Assembly: GCA_963664285.2 (NCBI GenBank)
Contig: CAXXNX010000064.1
Span: forward strand, 4,580 to 68,579
Source of the DNA: JAJCYL01 sp963664285
GTDB taxonomy: Bacteria > Bacteroidota > Bacteroidia > Cytophagales > Cyclobacteriaceae
DNA length: 64,000 bases
Direction of reading: 5' to 3'
How positions within the stretch are numbered: position 1 is the stretch's first letter; every line of letters starts with the position of its first letter. Positions 1 through 9,926 of the stretch are shown one piece after another. Position numbers and translations under genes: made by a program. The notes under the pieces were generated by a model. That model was not told where the DNA came from. It did not search any database and was given only the letters and a program-made list of their open reading frames with translations.

Positions 1-1307
1 TGTACTGTTTCCTTTACCCAGCAATCAACAACCATTGAATCACCAAGTTCTTTGCCTTCATTAAATATTTCCTCCATTGATGGAAATTGTGCCTTAGCAT
101 TGGACATTCCAGCATCATCTCCAGCCCTGCTGTACATTTCAAAAGCAGCAATAAAAATGGCCCTGTCCTGAACACGGCTAATGCCTTCACGGCAATCTTC
201 ATAGCTACTCATATATAAATTGCCAATAAGTGAGTAGGCACCTTTCAATTTTGGATCTTCATTTATTGCCCTATAGGCATTTATCCTCGAGTCAGTTTTG
301 TAACTCTGAGCAGCATATAATTTGGCCAAGTCAAAATATACCTCACCTTTCTTGTCCCGACTATCTGCCAAATGAATTGCTTGCTCATAAAAATCAATTG
401 ATCTAGTGATGTTACTATCAACCTGGTTTTTTGTGGCAATAAATTTTGCTAAACCAAAAGAAGGTTCAACATCATGAACTACTTCTGCTGCTTTGAGCGC
501 CAACGGCCTATCAGTGCACTTGCCAGTTAGCATTAGTTGAAAAATCTTCTTTGCTAATTTCTCGTCATTCGGATTTTGCTCCAATTTTGGCCCCAGGTTA
601 TGCTCAATGAAATCACAGCTAACAGGATTGATAGTGGGGAGCATCTTATCCAGATTGTCTGCAATCCTACCCAGTCTCGCATAATCACCACCTCTTTTTA
701 CTTTTTCATCAATCACGGACTTCAGACTGTAATAGATATCAAATACTTCTTCTTCATGAAATTCACCCCCGGTTAACTTAATTCTCCTAATGATGTCAAA
801 ATAAGCAATCAAATTATTATCATAAATATCCACACCATTTAGTTCAAATGCTTTGGCAAATAGTAACTTGAGTTCTGCATATTTTTCCTTAGTGGATTTG
901 TAAAATTTGTATGCAGTAAAGGCCTGTCGATTGAGTACTTCAGCCTCATTGTCAAAATGTTTTACGCGAAGATCATACATCTCCAATGCTCTTTCCTGGT
1001 ATTTCAGCTTTTGGCCCTGATCCTCCTCCCTATCTGCCAGCGCTTCATAAATTTTAGCTCCATTAATATAAATGGAGGGATTAAGGTTTGGAGCCACTTT
1101 GATCATGTATTCGAGTGGTTCTACTGCTTCGGCGTACAACTCCGATTTGAGGTTGTCAGTATAAAGTACGTTTTTCTCTTCAGCAGCGGCTCTATCTTCA
1201 GGCCAATTCCAAATATTTTTAGGATCGCGTTGTGCTTGTAAATGTTCGACAAAGATGAATATTGAACTTAAAAGCAGTAAATTTCTCACGGTGATTACTT
1301 TAATCAT
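1..1307 (-). CDS. TPR-like secreted protein, 3' end outside window
   Basis: Open reading frame from an ATG at 1307 running leftwards off the window edge without a stop (about 435 codons visible). The N-terminus is a signal peptide (hydrophobic LLLLSSIFIF stretch, ending near QAQ). The rest is alpha-helical, with TPR-like pieces such as AVEPLEYMIKVAPNLNPS, SIDFYEQAIHLADSRD and AYSLIGNLYMSSYEDC. The start overlaps the end of the outer-membrane gene by 8 bp, so the two are probably co-transcribed with coaX, an arrangement I know from other Bacteroidota. I infer a periplasmic or envelope scaffold role. No catalytic motif is seen. No frameshift is visible, unlike its two upstream neighbours. Confidence 0.75.
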   Translation of the reverse strand, partial: MIKVITVRNLLLLSSIFIFVEHLQAQRDPKNIWNWPEDRAAAEEKNVLYTDNLKSELYAEAVEPLEYMIKVAPNLNPSIYINGAKIYEALADREEDQGQKLKYQERALEMYDLRVKHFDNEAEVLNRQAFTAYKFYKSTKEKYAELKLLFAKAFELNGVDIYDNNLIAYFDIIRRIKLTGGEFHEEEVFDIYYSLKSVIDEKVKRGGDYARLGRIADNLDKMLPTINPVSCDFIEHNLGPKLEQNPNDEKLAKKIFQLMLTGKCTDRPLALKAAEVVHDVEPSFGLAKFIATKNQVDSNITRSIDFYEQAIHLADSRDKKGEVYFDLAKLYAAQSYKTDSRINAYRAINEDPKLKGAYSLIGNLYMSSYEDCREGISRVQDRAIFIAAFEMYSRAGDDAGMSNAKAQFPSMEEIFNEGKELGDSMVVDCWVKETV

Positions 1308-2618
1308 ATCTTCTTCTAACAAACCATCTATCATTGATGGTAATGCCAACCAGGGCTTTTATGTAACGCTCACGAAGAGGGTTATCATTCAGATTACCCC
1401 GTTGACCCAGCCTGAATCCTAAATCAAAACTGGATCCTTGGCCTATAGGTAAAGACCATCCAAAATTTATGCCAATGTCATTCACCCGGGAATTATTTAC
1501 CAAGTATGGTGACTGTTGATAACTAAATCCAAGGCGATATGATATTCTTGCAATGTAGGTGTTTATGCTATTAACATTTGGTATCCATTCCGTACCAACA
1601 GCAACTTTTACCGCGTCTCTAAAATCCCTCTGAAGTTCCATCGAATTCGCGTGCGTCAGACCACTTTTGGTAATTGACGTCAATTCCTATAATGAGATTT
1701 AGAAATTTCTCATAAGCAAAGCCAAATGCAAACCTATTGGGTAATCTGAAACTTTCCGGTTCATCTGCCAAGGTAGTGTCCGTCCCAACCACCAATAAAT
1801 TGCCCAGGTCTCTTCGAGAAAAAAATGTGGTTGTACTCCCGCTCACTTTAGTGGCTGGATCAAAGTTCACCCCAACATTAAAAAAAGTATCTTTACCCCT
1901 TTGATACCTATAGTGTAAACCCATTCCAAGGGTCACATCACTAAAAGTATTTTGACGCGTAAATAGTGTATTATAACTCGAGAAAAAAAGTGTATCGACA
2001 TCTTGTTCTATTAAATCCCAAAACATCTGCCCTACTAAAACCGATAAAGCTGCTTGATATATCTTCGATACTACCAAATATGTAGCTTCCTCTTACACCA
2101 AGTGATAACCCCTTGGCTGCCACTATGCCATGAGCAAAATATGCTTGTACCAATCCGCCGTCTCCTTCAAATCTTAAAGTGACCGGTATTTCTTGAGTGC
2201 CCGGCACCGTATCATCGAGCTTGACATTAAAATTTACATTAGTTAGGGGCAATAAACCCACACTCATAGTCCATCGCTCGTTAATCACTGGGAAAGAAAA
2301 GACCAGGTTATTAAGTAAAGCACCTCCATTTGTCTGGGATAATTGCTCCGTTGAGATTCCCCGATAATCAATCGCAAGACCCATTTGAAAGGTTGACAAT
2401 TTATTATATGTCAACAGGGCCGGATTCATATTATTAATATGAAAACGAGTTGGGCTAGCAATGCCAATCTCTGCCATACCAAACTGGTTGGCCTGGGCCA
2501 GGCTCTGAACATCACCGACACCGTTAATACTATATGGAGACTGTCCAACCTGCGCACGTAGTGAAAGGACTGCCAATAACATGATGATTAGCAAAAATAA
2601 CCTACTCGTATACCTCAT
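1300..2618 (-). pseudogene. FadL/OMPP1-like outer-membrane beta-barrel, frameshifted
   Basis: Signal peptide (MRYTSRLFLLIIMLLAVLSL...AQ), then amphipathic beta-strand-rich sequence typical of Bacteroidota outer-membrane barrels encoded next to coaX. The reading frame is split into three. The first break lies between about 2045 and 1985, in or near T-rich runs (coding strand). The second is near 1630, where removing one T from a TTTT run restores ...GTSEGFRDAVKVAVG. The ATG at 2616-2618 overlaps the coaX stop by 17 nt and the 3' end overlaps the TPR gene by 8 bp, so this was an operon. Both lesions are single-base homopolymer changes, so sequencing error remains possible. As written the barrel cannot be made. 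Confidence 0.7.
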
Positions 2619-2942
2619 TATTATGCCTTAGAATGCTGTTTAGTCCAACCAGTACTAAATTTGGGGCTGCAAAGGTTGGGCCTTTTACCATGAATTCAAA
2701 ACGAATTGCACCACCCCCCAGAATAGTACTTTCAAGTCATGATATTTCTCCGAGTAAATAGATAAAAACTCTTCTATCTCTCCGGCAATTCCCCAAATTA
2801 CCCCGCCAAGCATTGACTCGGTGGTTGTTTGCCCCATGTCTGGTATCTTATCCGGCAGTTCTTCAATAAGAGGCAAACTTTGAGTATATGAGTTCATCGC
2901 TTTAAATCTCATTTTCAAGCCAGGGATGACTACACCCTTTAA
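2602..2942 (-). pseudogene. coaX: type III pantothenate kinase, C-terminal half
   Basis: Encodes the C-terminal half of CoaX: GVVIPGLKMRFKAMNSYT (the GG-x-I-x-PGL-x-MR-x-AL motif region), TTTESMLGGVIWGIAGEIE, and in another frame FAAPNLVLVGLNSILRHN. The frame changes in a GGGGGG run near 2712; dropping one G restores the family reading. The stop at 2602-2604 overlaps the next ATG. The 5' half lies beyond IS1380 copy A (4566-4957), and the two flanks rejoin at the duplicated TTAA. CoaX makes 4'-phosphopantothenate, the first committed step to coenzyme A, so its loss implies another pantothenate kinase or an external source. Confidence 0.75.
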
Positions 2943-4565
2943 CCCGAAAAATTCATAGTAGACAATAAAAAACAGGCATAAATTGCTTATATTGAGATAG
3001 TTAGACAACAAAATAAGCAATTAATTTATGCCTAAATATAAGGAAAAAGATACCGTATTTTATCGAGGAAAACAAGCTTTTAAATTTGATTTTTCAGCAT
3101 CAGCGATTAGCTCAGACGGAGCGATATTGTTAAGTGAAAAAGTAGAGAGAAAGACTGGTCTATTAAAAAGCTTCGCCGCACTGATTCCTGACTATCGAAA
3201 CCCCTTTTTTATCGAATACACTTATGAAGAAATGCTTCGCCAACGGGTGTTTTTAATGATGCAGGGCTATCAGGATTGCAATGACGAACAAAAACTCCGA
3301 GAGGATCCGGTGATCCGTAAAGTACTAGATAGCGGATTATGTTCCCAGCCTACTTTAAGTCGATTTGAAAACAAGGCCGATCGGAGTCTGATCTACCAGA
3401 TGAGTCAATGGTTTGTAGACCGTTATGTAGAGGAGTTGAAAGAGAAGACTGGTCAAATCATCATTGATGTAGATGGTACCGATGACCCTACTCATGGATC
3501 CCAACAACTCAGTTTGTATAATGGCTATTATGGACAGACTATGTACCATGAGTTGTTCTTTAAGGACGGGAACACCGGTCAGGTCATTTTACCAGTACTA
3601 CGTCCGGGCAATTGTCACTCCAACAAATGGTTTGTGGCCTTATTGAAAAGGATTGTCATTAAAATCAGAAAAAAACTGCCCTCAGTAAAGATCCTTATTC
3701 GAGCGGATAGTGGCTTTTCAGGAGCATCTTTTTATCGGATAGCTAAGCAGTTTGACCTTCAATTTTGTTTAGGTATTAGTAGTAATGAAGTTTTAAAGAC
3801 TTTTACCAAACAGACTATCATTGAAGTAAAAAAGGAATATGCTTCAAAAATCATCAAACATCAAGAGTTTGTTGGCCCGTTTACTTACCAGGCCAAAAGC
3901 TGGGATCGTTCTGAAAAGCTGTACGCCAAAGTGGAGTCTACCGGAAAAGGAATGAATGTCCGTTACTTTGTGAGCAACTTTGAAGCGATGACCGCTCAAC
4001 AGATTTACTTTGATTTTTATGTCAAGCGAGGTGATGCCAGTGAAAATCGAATAAAGGAACTCAAAAACATGACTTATTCCGACCGGCTTTCCTGTCATCG
4101 CTACTGGGCCAATTTCATGCGTTTAATCATCGCTACCCTCTGTTATGAAATTGTTCCGGCAGATTAAATTATTAATTGCCAAAACAAAACACCACTTTGC
4201 TAAACGATGGCAAGTGGACAATATCCGGCTTTACCTGATGAAGGTTGGGGCGTGCCTGAAAGAAAGGAAAAGATCATTGACAATACAATTCTCAAGAGCC
4301 TTTAGATATCAATACCTGCTGGGCGATTTGCTTACGGTGAACTGACCGATCAGTTAAACAGTTTAGATTTAATCAAAAAAATGTTCTTCCATAAGAACAC
4401 AATAGAGCTTTGACTGAAAATTGAAAAATTCTAACAAAAAAACGCTCTAATGTCCTTTGAAATCCAGAAACCTGGTTGATCTTCAAATTAATACATACAC
4501 TCCTATCAAAAATAGTTAGCAACCCATTATTAATCCCAAAATTGGCGGCCTATGAATAATGCGGG
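2943..4565 (+). mobile_element. IS1380-family element, copy A
   Basis: 1623 bp. Left end CCCGAAAAATTCATAG, right end complementary to CCCGCATTATTCATAG, giving imperfect terminal inverted repeats. Flanked by TTAA at 2939-2942 and 4566-4569, read as the target duplication. It splits coaX: joining the two flanks at one TTAA rebuilds NYLKGVVIPGL. Nearly identical to copies B, E, F and G. Confidence 0.93.
3028..4345 (+). pseudogene. IS1380 transposase, frameshifted (copy A)
   Basis: Same protein as the intact 438-aa copy at 15190-16506. An extra T near 4150 (GAAATTGTTCC against GAAATGTTCC) ends the frame after 379 residues; the last 66 codons continue in the other frame to 4345. The catalytic Asp motifs and the ENRIKELK motif precede the break, so partial activity is imaginable but unlikely. 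The second codon region also differs (MPKYKE instead of MPEYKE). Confidence 0.85.
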
Positions 4566-4957
4566 TTAAGTAGTTTTTTATCACTATCCATAAAAATCGT
4601 AAATAATACAGGTACCAAAATCAACAACAGACTATCATTGTCAGAAAAATGTTTATTGTTCCACATACGGCCGCTATTCGATCCATACCAAAGTATTAAG
4701 TAATTTAGAACGGTTCAATATTGTCAGTCATGTTGCGCTATCGAGTAATAACACTTTTCGTCCACCATGCCCTAAAATGGCAGTTACGCTTTCGGAGTTG
4801 CCTGAAACTGTATATATGATGGAATTTTGGCCATGTAATTGATTAAGATGGGTCCAACTTCCCTCCTGCTCGTCCAAGTCCATAACTCATTGAGTTCATC
4901 ACTTTCGAATGCCCCACATTTTATCAGTGTATTTCCTTGATCAATTACGCAGTTCAT
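4566..4957 (-). pseudogene. coaX: type III pantothenate kinase, N-terminal half, decayed
   Basis: Starts at an ATG at 4955-4957 (MNCVIDQGNTLIKCGAFE, carrying the D-x-GNT phosphate-binding motif). It then reads, through several frames, a family-like core: VSGNSESVTAILG, KVLLLDSAT, LGMDRIAAVCGTINIF and GTCIIYDF...DSDKNYL. I count at least four small indels in about 390 bp. That is much denser than in surrounding genes and speaks for true pseudogene decay after IS1380 copy A landed. The reading continues at 2942 on the other side of the element. Confidence 0.7.
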
Positions 4958-5174
4958 TTAAATGACCATCGATTTATTTATGGCAAGTGTTCAACTCTGA
5001 TGGAAGCGACGGTACCCTGACATCAACAAATAGTTCATGGCCCGCAAACGATGTACCCACATTTTAAATTCAATAATTTGGTTTTGAGAAGAGTGCTTAT
5101 ATCTTAGTAATTTGAGTCGCTAGTCAATATTGACATCTGACTCTAATGGCTGGTTGAATTTTAAAAAGCCTTGG

Positions 5175-6653
5175 ATGAATAGGATCTTATTACTAGTACT
5201 GCTGGGAATACTCATTTCATTGATATCCTCAAATGCTTCCAAGGCATCTAAGTTGGATGATGTAGCTGCAACAGAAATACTTTCAACGAGCAGTATTTCC
5301 TCGGATGACAGCGGTGAACATAGCGCACCAGCGACCTGGAGCATATTTCCATTTGCACTGCTGTTATTAATGATTGCCACAGGCCCTCTTTTTTACGAGC
5401 ATTTCTGGCACAAAAGCTATCCTATCATAGCGGTGTTTTTGGCGGTTTTAGTAGTTACTTATTACTTGCTTGGACTACATAACGTCCATAGTCCTGTACA
5501 CGCTATGGCGGAATACGTACAATTTATTTCCCTCCTGGCAGCTCTTTTCATTGCTTCTGGCGGAATTAAGATAGATGTAGACAAAGAAGCCAAGCCAACC
5601 ACTAATGTTGCCCTACTAGTTATCGGCTCAATTATCGCCAATATCATTGGCACTACAGGAGCGTCAATGCTGCTTATTCGACCTTTTATTCGGTTAAACA
5701 AAAACCGCATAAAGCCATACCATATTATCCTCTTCATCTTTATGGTTAGTAATGTCGGTGGTGCTTTGACTCCAATTGGAGATCCACCTCTTTTCCTGGG
5801 GTTCCTAAAAGGTGTTCCATTCTTCTGGACATTAACAAACAACTTCATTCCATGGGTATTCGCTATTGTCGTATTGGCCATAATATTTTATTTTTTTGAT
5901 CGAGGTAACAAAGCAGATTACAGTTTCGGAGAGGATATCCCTGAATTCACCAATAAAACCACCATAATTGGCCAAAGAAATTTCATCTGGCTTTTGGTAA
6001 TCGTTTGTTCTGTATTCTTAGATCCAAACGTCCTGCCGTGGGTACCAGCAATTCACTATGAAGGTCAAAAATTCTCTTTCTTGAGAGAAATAATCATGTT
6101 GTCATGCGCATTCTTCAGCTATAAATTTGCCAGTGTAGATGCGCTGAGGGGAAATGACTTCAATTTTGAGCCGATCAGAGAAGTAGCTTTCATTTTCTTT
6201 GGCATTTTTGGCACTATGATGCCAGCATTGGAAATAGTAGGAAACTTTGCTGAATCATCCGAAGGAGCAAAAATGATTACCCACAACACGCTTTATTGGG
6301 GTACGGGCCTGTTGTCTGGTGTATTAGATAATGCGCCTACTTACATCAATTTCCTCACCGCTGCAATGGCGTCTAAAGGAGCTGAAATCACAAATATCAG
6401 CCAGGTGGTCAGGTTTAGTGAAGGAGGCTATGAAAATTCTATTATTTATTTAAAAGCTATCTCTGTAGCTGCTGTATTCTTTGGGTCAATGACATATATA
6501 GGCAACGGACCAAACTTCATGGTGAAATCAATTGCTGAGCAAGTGGGTATAAAAATGCCCTCGTTTTTCGGATATATTATCCGCTACTCAATACCAATTC
6601 TCTTACCCATTTTTTTTATAGTTTGGATATTATTCTTTTACCTGGCAGGTTAA
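5175..6653 (+). CDS. nhaD: Na+/H+ antiporter, NhaD type
   Basis: About 492 aa from the ATG at 5175; the frame also extends back to a TTG at 5130. Very hydrophobic, with about a dozen predicted membrane segments. Family motifs include GTTGASMLLIRPFIRLNK, SNVGGALTPIGDPPLFLGF and the late SVLDNAPTYINFL-type loop, typical of NhaD in the ion-transporter superfamily. It would exchange cytoplasmic Na+ (or Li+) for protons, fitting a marine or saline habitat. The frame is intact. A MITE has inserted at its stop codon (6656) without changing the protein. Upstream (4958-5174) lies the divergent promoter region shared with decayed coaX. Confidence 0.9.
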   Translation: MNRILLLVLLGILISLISSNASKASKLDDVAATEILSTSSISSDDSGEHSAPATWSIFPFALLLLMIATGPLFYEHFWHKSYPIIAVFLAVLVVTYYLLGLHNVHSPVHAMAEYVQFISLLAALFIASGGIKIDVDKEAKPTTNVALLVIGSIIANIIGTTGASMLLIRPFIRLNKNRIKPYHIILFIFMVSNVGGALTPIGDPPLFLGFLKGVPFFWTLTNNFIPWVFAIVVLAIIFYFFDRGNKADYSFGEDIPEFTNKTTIIGQRNFIWLLVIVCSVFLDPNVLPWVPAIHYEGQKFSFLREIIMLSCAFFSYKFASVDALRGNDFNFEPIREVAFIFFGIFGTMMPALEIVGNFAESSEGAKMITHNTLYWGTGLLSGVLDNAPTYINFLTAAMASKGAEITNISQVVRFSEGGYENSIIYLKAISVAAVFFGSMTYIGNGPNFMVKSIAEQVGIKMPSFFGYIIRYSIPILLPIFFIVWILFFYLAG

Positions 6654-6655
6654 TT

Positions 6656-6819
6656 AGTGTCTCTAAGAAAACACACCTAAATTAAAAATTATTCTTATGG
6701 TCGATCTTTCCATTTTTTCTAATCGATTGATACTCAGGTATTAACTCATAGAAAGAAAATGAAAATCTCATCCATAATAATTCATTTTATAAAAAAAGGG
6801 CTGTTTTCTTAGAGACACT
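6656..6819. mobile_element. 164-bp MITE, copy 1 (ISNCY-related ends)
   Basis: 164 bp bounded by AGTGTCTCTAAGAAAACA and its complement, flanked by AATT on both sides (6652-6655 and 6820-6823). Nearly identical copies occur at 11956-12119 and, inverted, at 27969-28132. No ORF of note. The terminal sequence matches one end of the resident ISNCY-like element at 9927, so that transposase probably mobilises it. Confidence 0.88.
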
Positions 6820-6824
6820 AATTA

Positions 6825-8316
6825 GGGCTTCCTCAAAAAGTAGTACCCATCAAATTAGCAGCCCTAGATAGATTGAGCACGAATAGGGTTGCAGCAATCC
6901 AAGTTTGTGAAGTTGATTTAAGCTTGGCTTTGATTTCATTGAGCGAGTAAGCTTGTTTGGCATTGCCTATTCTTCCCTCAATGGCATTCCTCTCAGCATA
7001 TTCCTTTTTTGATTTAGCCTTCTGGTATGCTGATTTCTTCACAGGTTTTCCTTTTGTGGCAGCTGTCATCCTTATGCTGTTTTCTTTACACCAATTGCGA
7101 TTCTTATTGGTAGCATAGATTTTATCGGCCTGTATAAGTTCAGGGTAATAACCAAACAAAGCCTTGTAGGCCTCTGCCTGATTGATCAGGTCCTCACTTT
7201 CATTATAGGCATTCCAGCTTAGGTTATCCTTGGTCATGAACCCATCCATGAGTGAAAGGCCCAACTTGGCACCAAACTCTACACTCTTGCCCTGCTTGCC
7301 CCTCACTATCGGGCGTACATGGGGTTGTGAGATGCTCACTATCCGATCTTTACATTGGTGGGCTTTCTGCTCATACATGCCTTGTTGCTGCTTATAAAGG
7401 GTATGGACCACCATCAGTTCCTGCTGGGTTTTGTGGGGAAAAGGAAACGGCCCTTCCAACAGGTCCAGCATTTGATCGATATGGCCAGGTTCCTTTTTAC
7501 ACAGTTGAGCAACACACGGATGGCCTTGCGGATCGATACAACTGATTTTTTCTTCTTTTTGGCTTCCTGCAAATAACGCTTATGGGCCATCCTGCGGTAA
7601 GTCCTGGGTTTGACCTCCATCTTGTCCCTGAGCAGGTCAAACAACCGGTCAACCATCTTTTCGGTCTTGATACGGGCTTCATTGACCAAACCAAGATCAT
7701 TTGGGTAGGTGATGTATTGATCTGCCACAGTGGCATCTATCTTTAATTTACCTTTTGGCCTTTTAGATACCGCACCCTTTTGGTTTGGTTTCCGGTCAGG
7801 AAGGGACACCATCATGATGATTTTCGAGAATGCATCGAAAGTATCATCCCCTAGTTTTTTTTGCATCTCCACAAAAAGCGTAGGCGAAAACACCAAACCA
7901 GGTGTGTAATGGTCCAAACCAAGAAAGAACTGCATGTATGGGTTTTCGCTGATGGTCAGCAAGGTCTCTTCATCGGACAACCCCAGTTTATGTTTTATAA
8001 TAAATGCCCCTATGATGTGCCTTGGGTTGACGCTCTTTGCCCCCATGTTGACGCTGAATTTCCTTTTGTAGATATTTACCAACTCATCCCATGGCAACAA
8101 GTTTGCAAGTGCTATCCATCTGTTGTTTGGGTTGAGTTTGATGGAGTTAATGGAGGAAAATTCTTCTATTTTGGTTTGGTACTGCGATGTGTAATCGATC
8201 ATATGCAATGTTATACGTCAAATATACAAATAACCTTGCATATATAAAAATATATTTACACGTGAATCGCTTAATATGAGCAATCAAGGTCGTTTTTATC
8301 CAATCTGAGGAAGCCC
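6825..8316 (-). mobile_element. IS5-like element
   Basis: About 1.49 kb with terminal repeats GGGCTTCCTCA... and its complement (...TGAGGAAGCCC), flanked on both sides by TAATTA. The left TAATTA overlaps the AATT that flanks MITE copy 1, so it landed in the MITE's target duplication. Single copy in this window. Confidence 0.82.
6833..8208 (-). pseudogene. IS5-like transposase, frameshifted
   Basis: N-terminal frame starts at 8208 (MHMIDYTSQYQTKIEEF...) and contains the first catalytic region KIDATVADQYITYPNDLGL. The C-terminal frame (to 6833) carries VEFGAKLGLSLMDGF, IQADKIYATNKNRNWCK and NAIEGRIGNAKQAYSL, the other conserved regions of this DDE family. The two overlap near 7414-7471. Restoring one G in a GGCC near 7490 would give ...NLGHIDQMLDLLEG and join them. 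It is therefore read as one broken gene rather than two ORFs. Exact subfamily (IS5 or IS1182-like) is uncertain. Confidence 0.78.
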
Positions 8317-8374
8317 TAATTAGAAGCTGGAAATTAGAAGTCGTCGGCATAAAATAACTTCCTATCCCCCCACT

Positions 8375-9613
8375 CTATCTATTCTCACAATTGGTAACAG
8401 ACCGTTCAATTATATCACAACAATCATGAATTTGGTCCTCTGTTATAACTAGTGGCGGAGCAAAACGAATAATATTTCCGTGTGTAGGTTTTGCTAACAA
8501 TCCGTTCTCTTTCAATTTCAAGCAAATATTCCAGGCAGTTTTACTCTCCGTAGAATCATTTATAACAATTGCATTTAACAGGCCCTTGCCTCTTACTAAT
8601 TGCACCATTTCATTCTGCTCTATGAAGCTATCCATCCTTTGCCTGAATATTTTTCCAAGGTTCATCGCATTGTCCGCAAGATTTTCATCCCTCACCACTT
8701 CAAGAGCAGCTATAGCAACTTTGCTGCCAAGGGGATTTCCACCAAAAGTGGAACCATGCTGGCCAGGCCTCATAACTTCCATAATATGGTTATCTGCCAA
8801 AACAGCAGAGACCGGATAAGCGCCACCACCAAGTGCTTTGCCAAGAATAAGAATATCCGGTCTAGCTTCCTCATAATCGGTAGCAAGTAGTTTACCTGTC
8901 CTAGCAATACCAGTTTGAATTTCATCACCAATGAAAAGCACTTTATTGACCTCACAGGCATTTTTTACAGAGGCCAGATATCCTTCATCAGGAACAAATA
9001 CTCCAGCTTCACCTTGAATCGGTTCTATCAGGACTCCTGCAATGGTTGGATCTTCGAGCTCCTTTTCTAAGACATTAATGTCATTATAGGGAACCCTGAT
9101 GAAACCCGGAGTTAAAGGGCCATAATTATTATAGGCATCCGGGTCATTAGAAAAACTGATAATTGTGGTTGTACGTCCATGAAAATTCCCGTCAAAAACC
9201 ACAATCTTGGCTTGATCCCGGGGTATTCCCTTCTTTTCATACCCCCATTTGCGACAAAGTTTAATAGCCGTTTCAACTCCTTCTGCGCCAGTATTCATAG
9301 GCAAGACCTTATCATATCCGAAGTAATTGGTAACAAACTCCTCATATGCACCAAGAGCATCGCTATAAAAGGCCCTTGAGGTTAAAGTAAGTGTTTCAGC
9401 CTGATCTTTTAGCGTTTGAATAATTTTCGGATGACAATGGCCTTGATTCACTGCAGAATAAGCAGATAAGAAGTCATAATATTTCTTCCCTTCTAAATCC
9501 CAGACAAAAACACCTTCTCCCCTGGCCAATACAGCAGGCAATGGATTATAGTTATGGGCCCCATAGGTATTTTCTAATTCTATTGCAGATTGGCTGTTTA
9601 TTACCAGGTCCAT
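8375..9613 (-). CDS. rocD: ornithine--oxo-acid transaminase
   Basis: 412 aa, intact. PLP-dependent class-III aminotransferase that converts ornithine and 2-oxoglutarate to glutamate-5-semialdehyde and glutamate in arginine/proline metabolism. Diagnostic stretches: GAHNYNPLPAVLARGEGVFVWD near the N-terminus, MNTGAEGVETAIKLCRKWGY, VVFDGNFHGRTTTIISFS, EPIQGEAGVFVPDEGY, LFIGDEIQTGIARTGK, and the PLP lysine in ILGKALGGGAYPVSAV. Length matches the family. Transcribed alone on the minus strand, between the IS5-like element and a divergent DUF5522 gene. Cytosolic. Confidence 0.95.
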   Translation of the reverse strand: MDLVINSQSAIELENTYGAHNYNPLPAVLARGEGVFVWDLEGKKYYDFLSAYSAVNQGHCHPKIIQTLKDQAETLTLTSRAFYSDALGAYEEFVTNYFGYDKVLPMNTGAEGVETAIKLCRKWGYEKKGIPRDQAKIVVFDGNFHGRTTTIISFSNDPDAYNNYGPLTPGFIRVPYNDINVLEKELEDPTIAGVLIEPIQGEAGVFVPDEGYLASVKNACEVNKVLFIGDEIQTGIARTGKLLATDYEEARPDILILGKALGGGAYPVSAVLADNHIMEVMRPGQHGSTFGGNPLGSKVAIAALEVVRDENLADNAMNLGKIFRQRMDSFIEQNEMVQLVRGKGLLNAIVINDSTESKTAWNICLKLKENGLLAKPTHGNIIRFAPPLVITEDQIHDCCDIIERSVTNCENR

Positions 9614-9663
9614 ATTATTTTCGGGTTGATTTTAAACAAATATTAATAATTGGATCAAAGGTA

Positions 9664-9834
9664 GTGAAGTCCGCAGAAACAAATCGGAAACCGGAGAAGT
9701 CCTTAGAAAAGGATGATTATTATTATACACCCGAAGGATTTACAGTCTTTACAAAAAAATACCATCTCAAACGTGGTTTTTGCTGTAAAAGTGGTTGCAG
9801 ACATTGCCCCTATGGATTCGAAAGAACCCCATAG
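9664..9834 (+). CDS. small Cys-rich DUF5522-type protein
   Basis: 57 codons from a GTG at 9664 (VKSAETNRKPEKS...). Contains the block DYYYTPEGFTVFTKKYHL followed by CCKSGCRHCPYGF, the cysteine-rich signature of the DUF5522 family, common in Bacteroidota and likely metal-binding. The frame extends further upstream to 9541, but that part overlaps rocD antisense and is unlikely to be translated. Divergent from rocD with very little spacing. Function unknown. Its 3' neighbour is ISNCY copy 1. Confidence 0.7.
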   Translation: MKSAETNRKPEKSLEKDDYYYTPEGFTVFTKKYHLKRGFCCKSGCRHCPYGFERTP

Positions 9835-9926
9835 ACGGTGGATCGTCGTGTATAAATTAGAAATACCATTCCAAATTCACACCAGTGATTCACCAATCCA
9901 TATCCGAATAATCATCGACCTTATTT

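Noticed and set aside
3355..4098. Recurrent antisense ORFs inside every IS1380 copy (64 and 84 codons)
   Set aside because: They are shadows of the transposase codons on the opposite strand and repeat only because the element repeats.
4958..5129. Decayed biotin ligase or other gene upstream of coaX
   Set aside because: The minus strand reads a suggestive GTSFAGHELFVDVRVPS piece, but I could not place it in a family and stops interrupt it.
9541..9663. Upstream extension of the DUF5522 frame
   Set aside because: It is antisense to the well-supported rocD N-terminus and not family-like; the GTG at 9664 fits the family size better.
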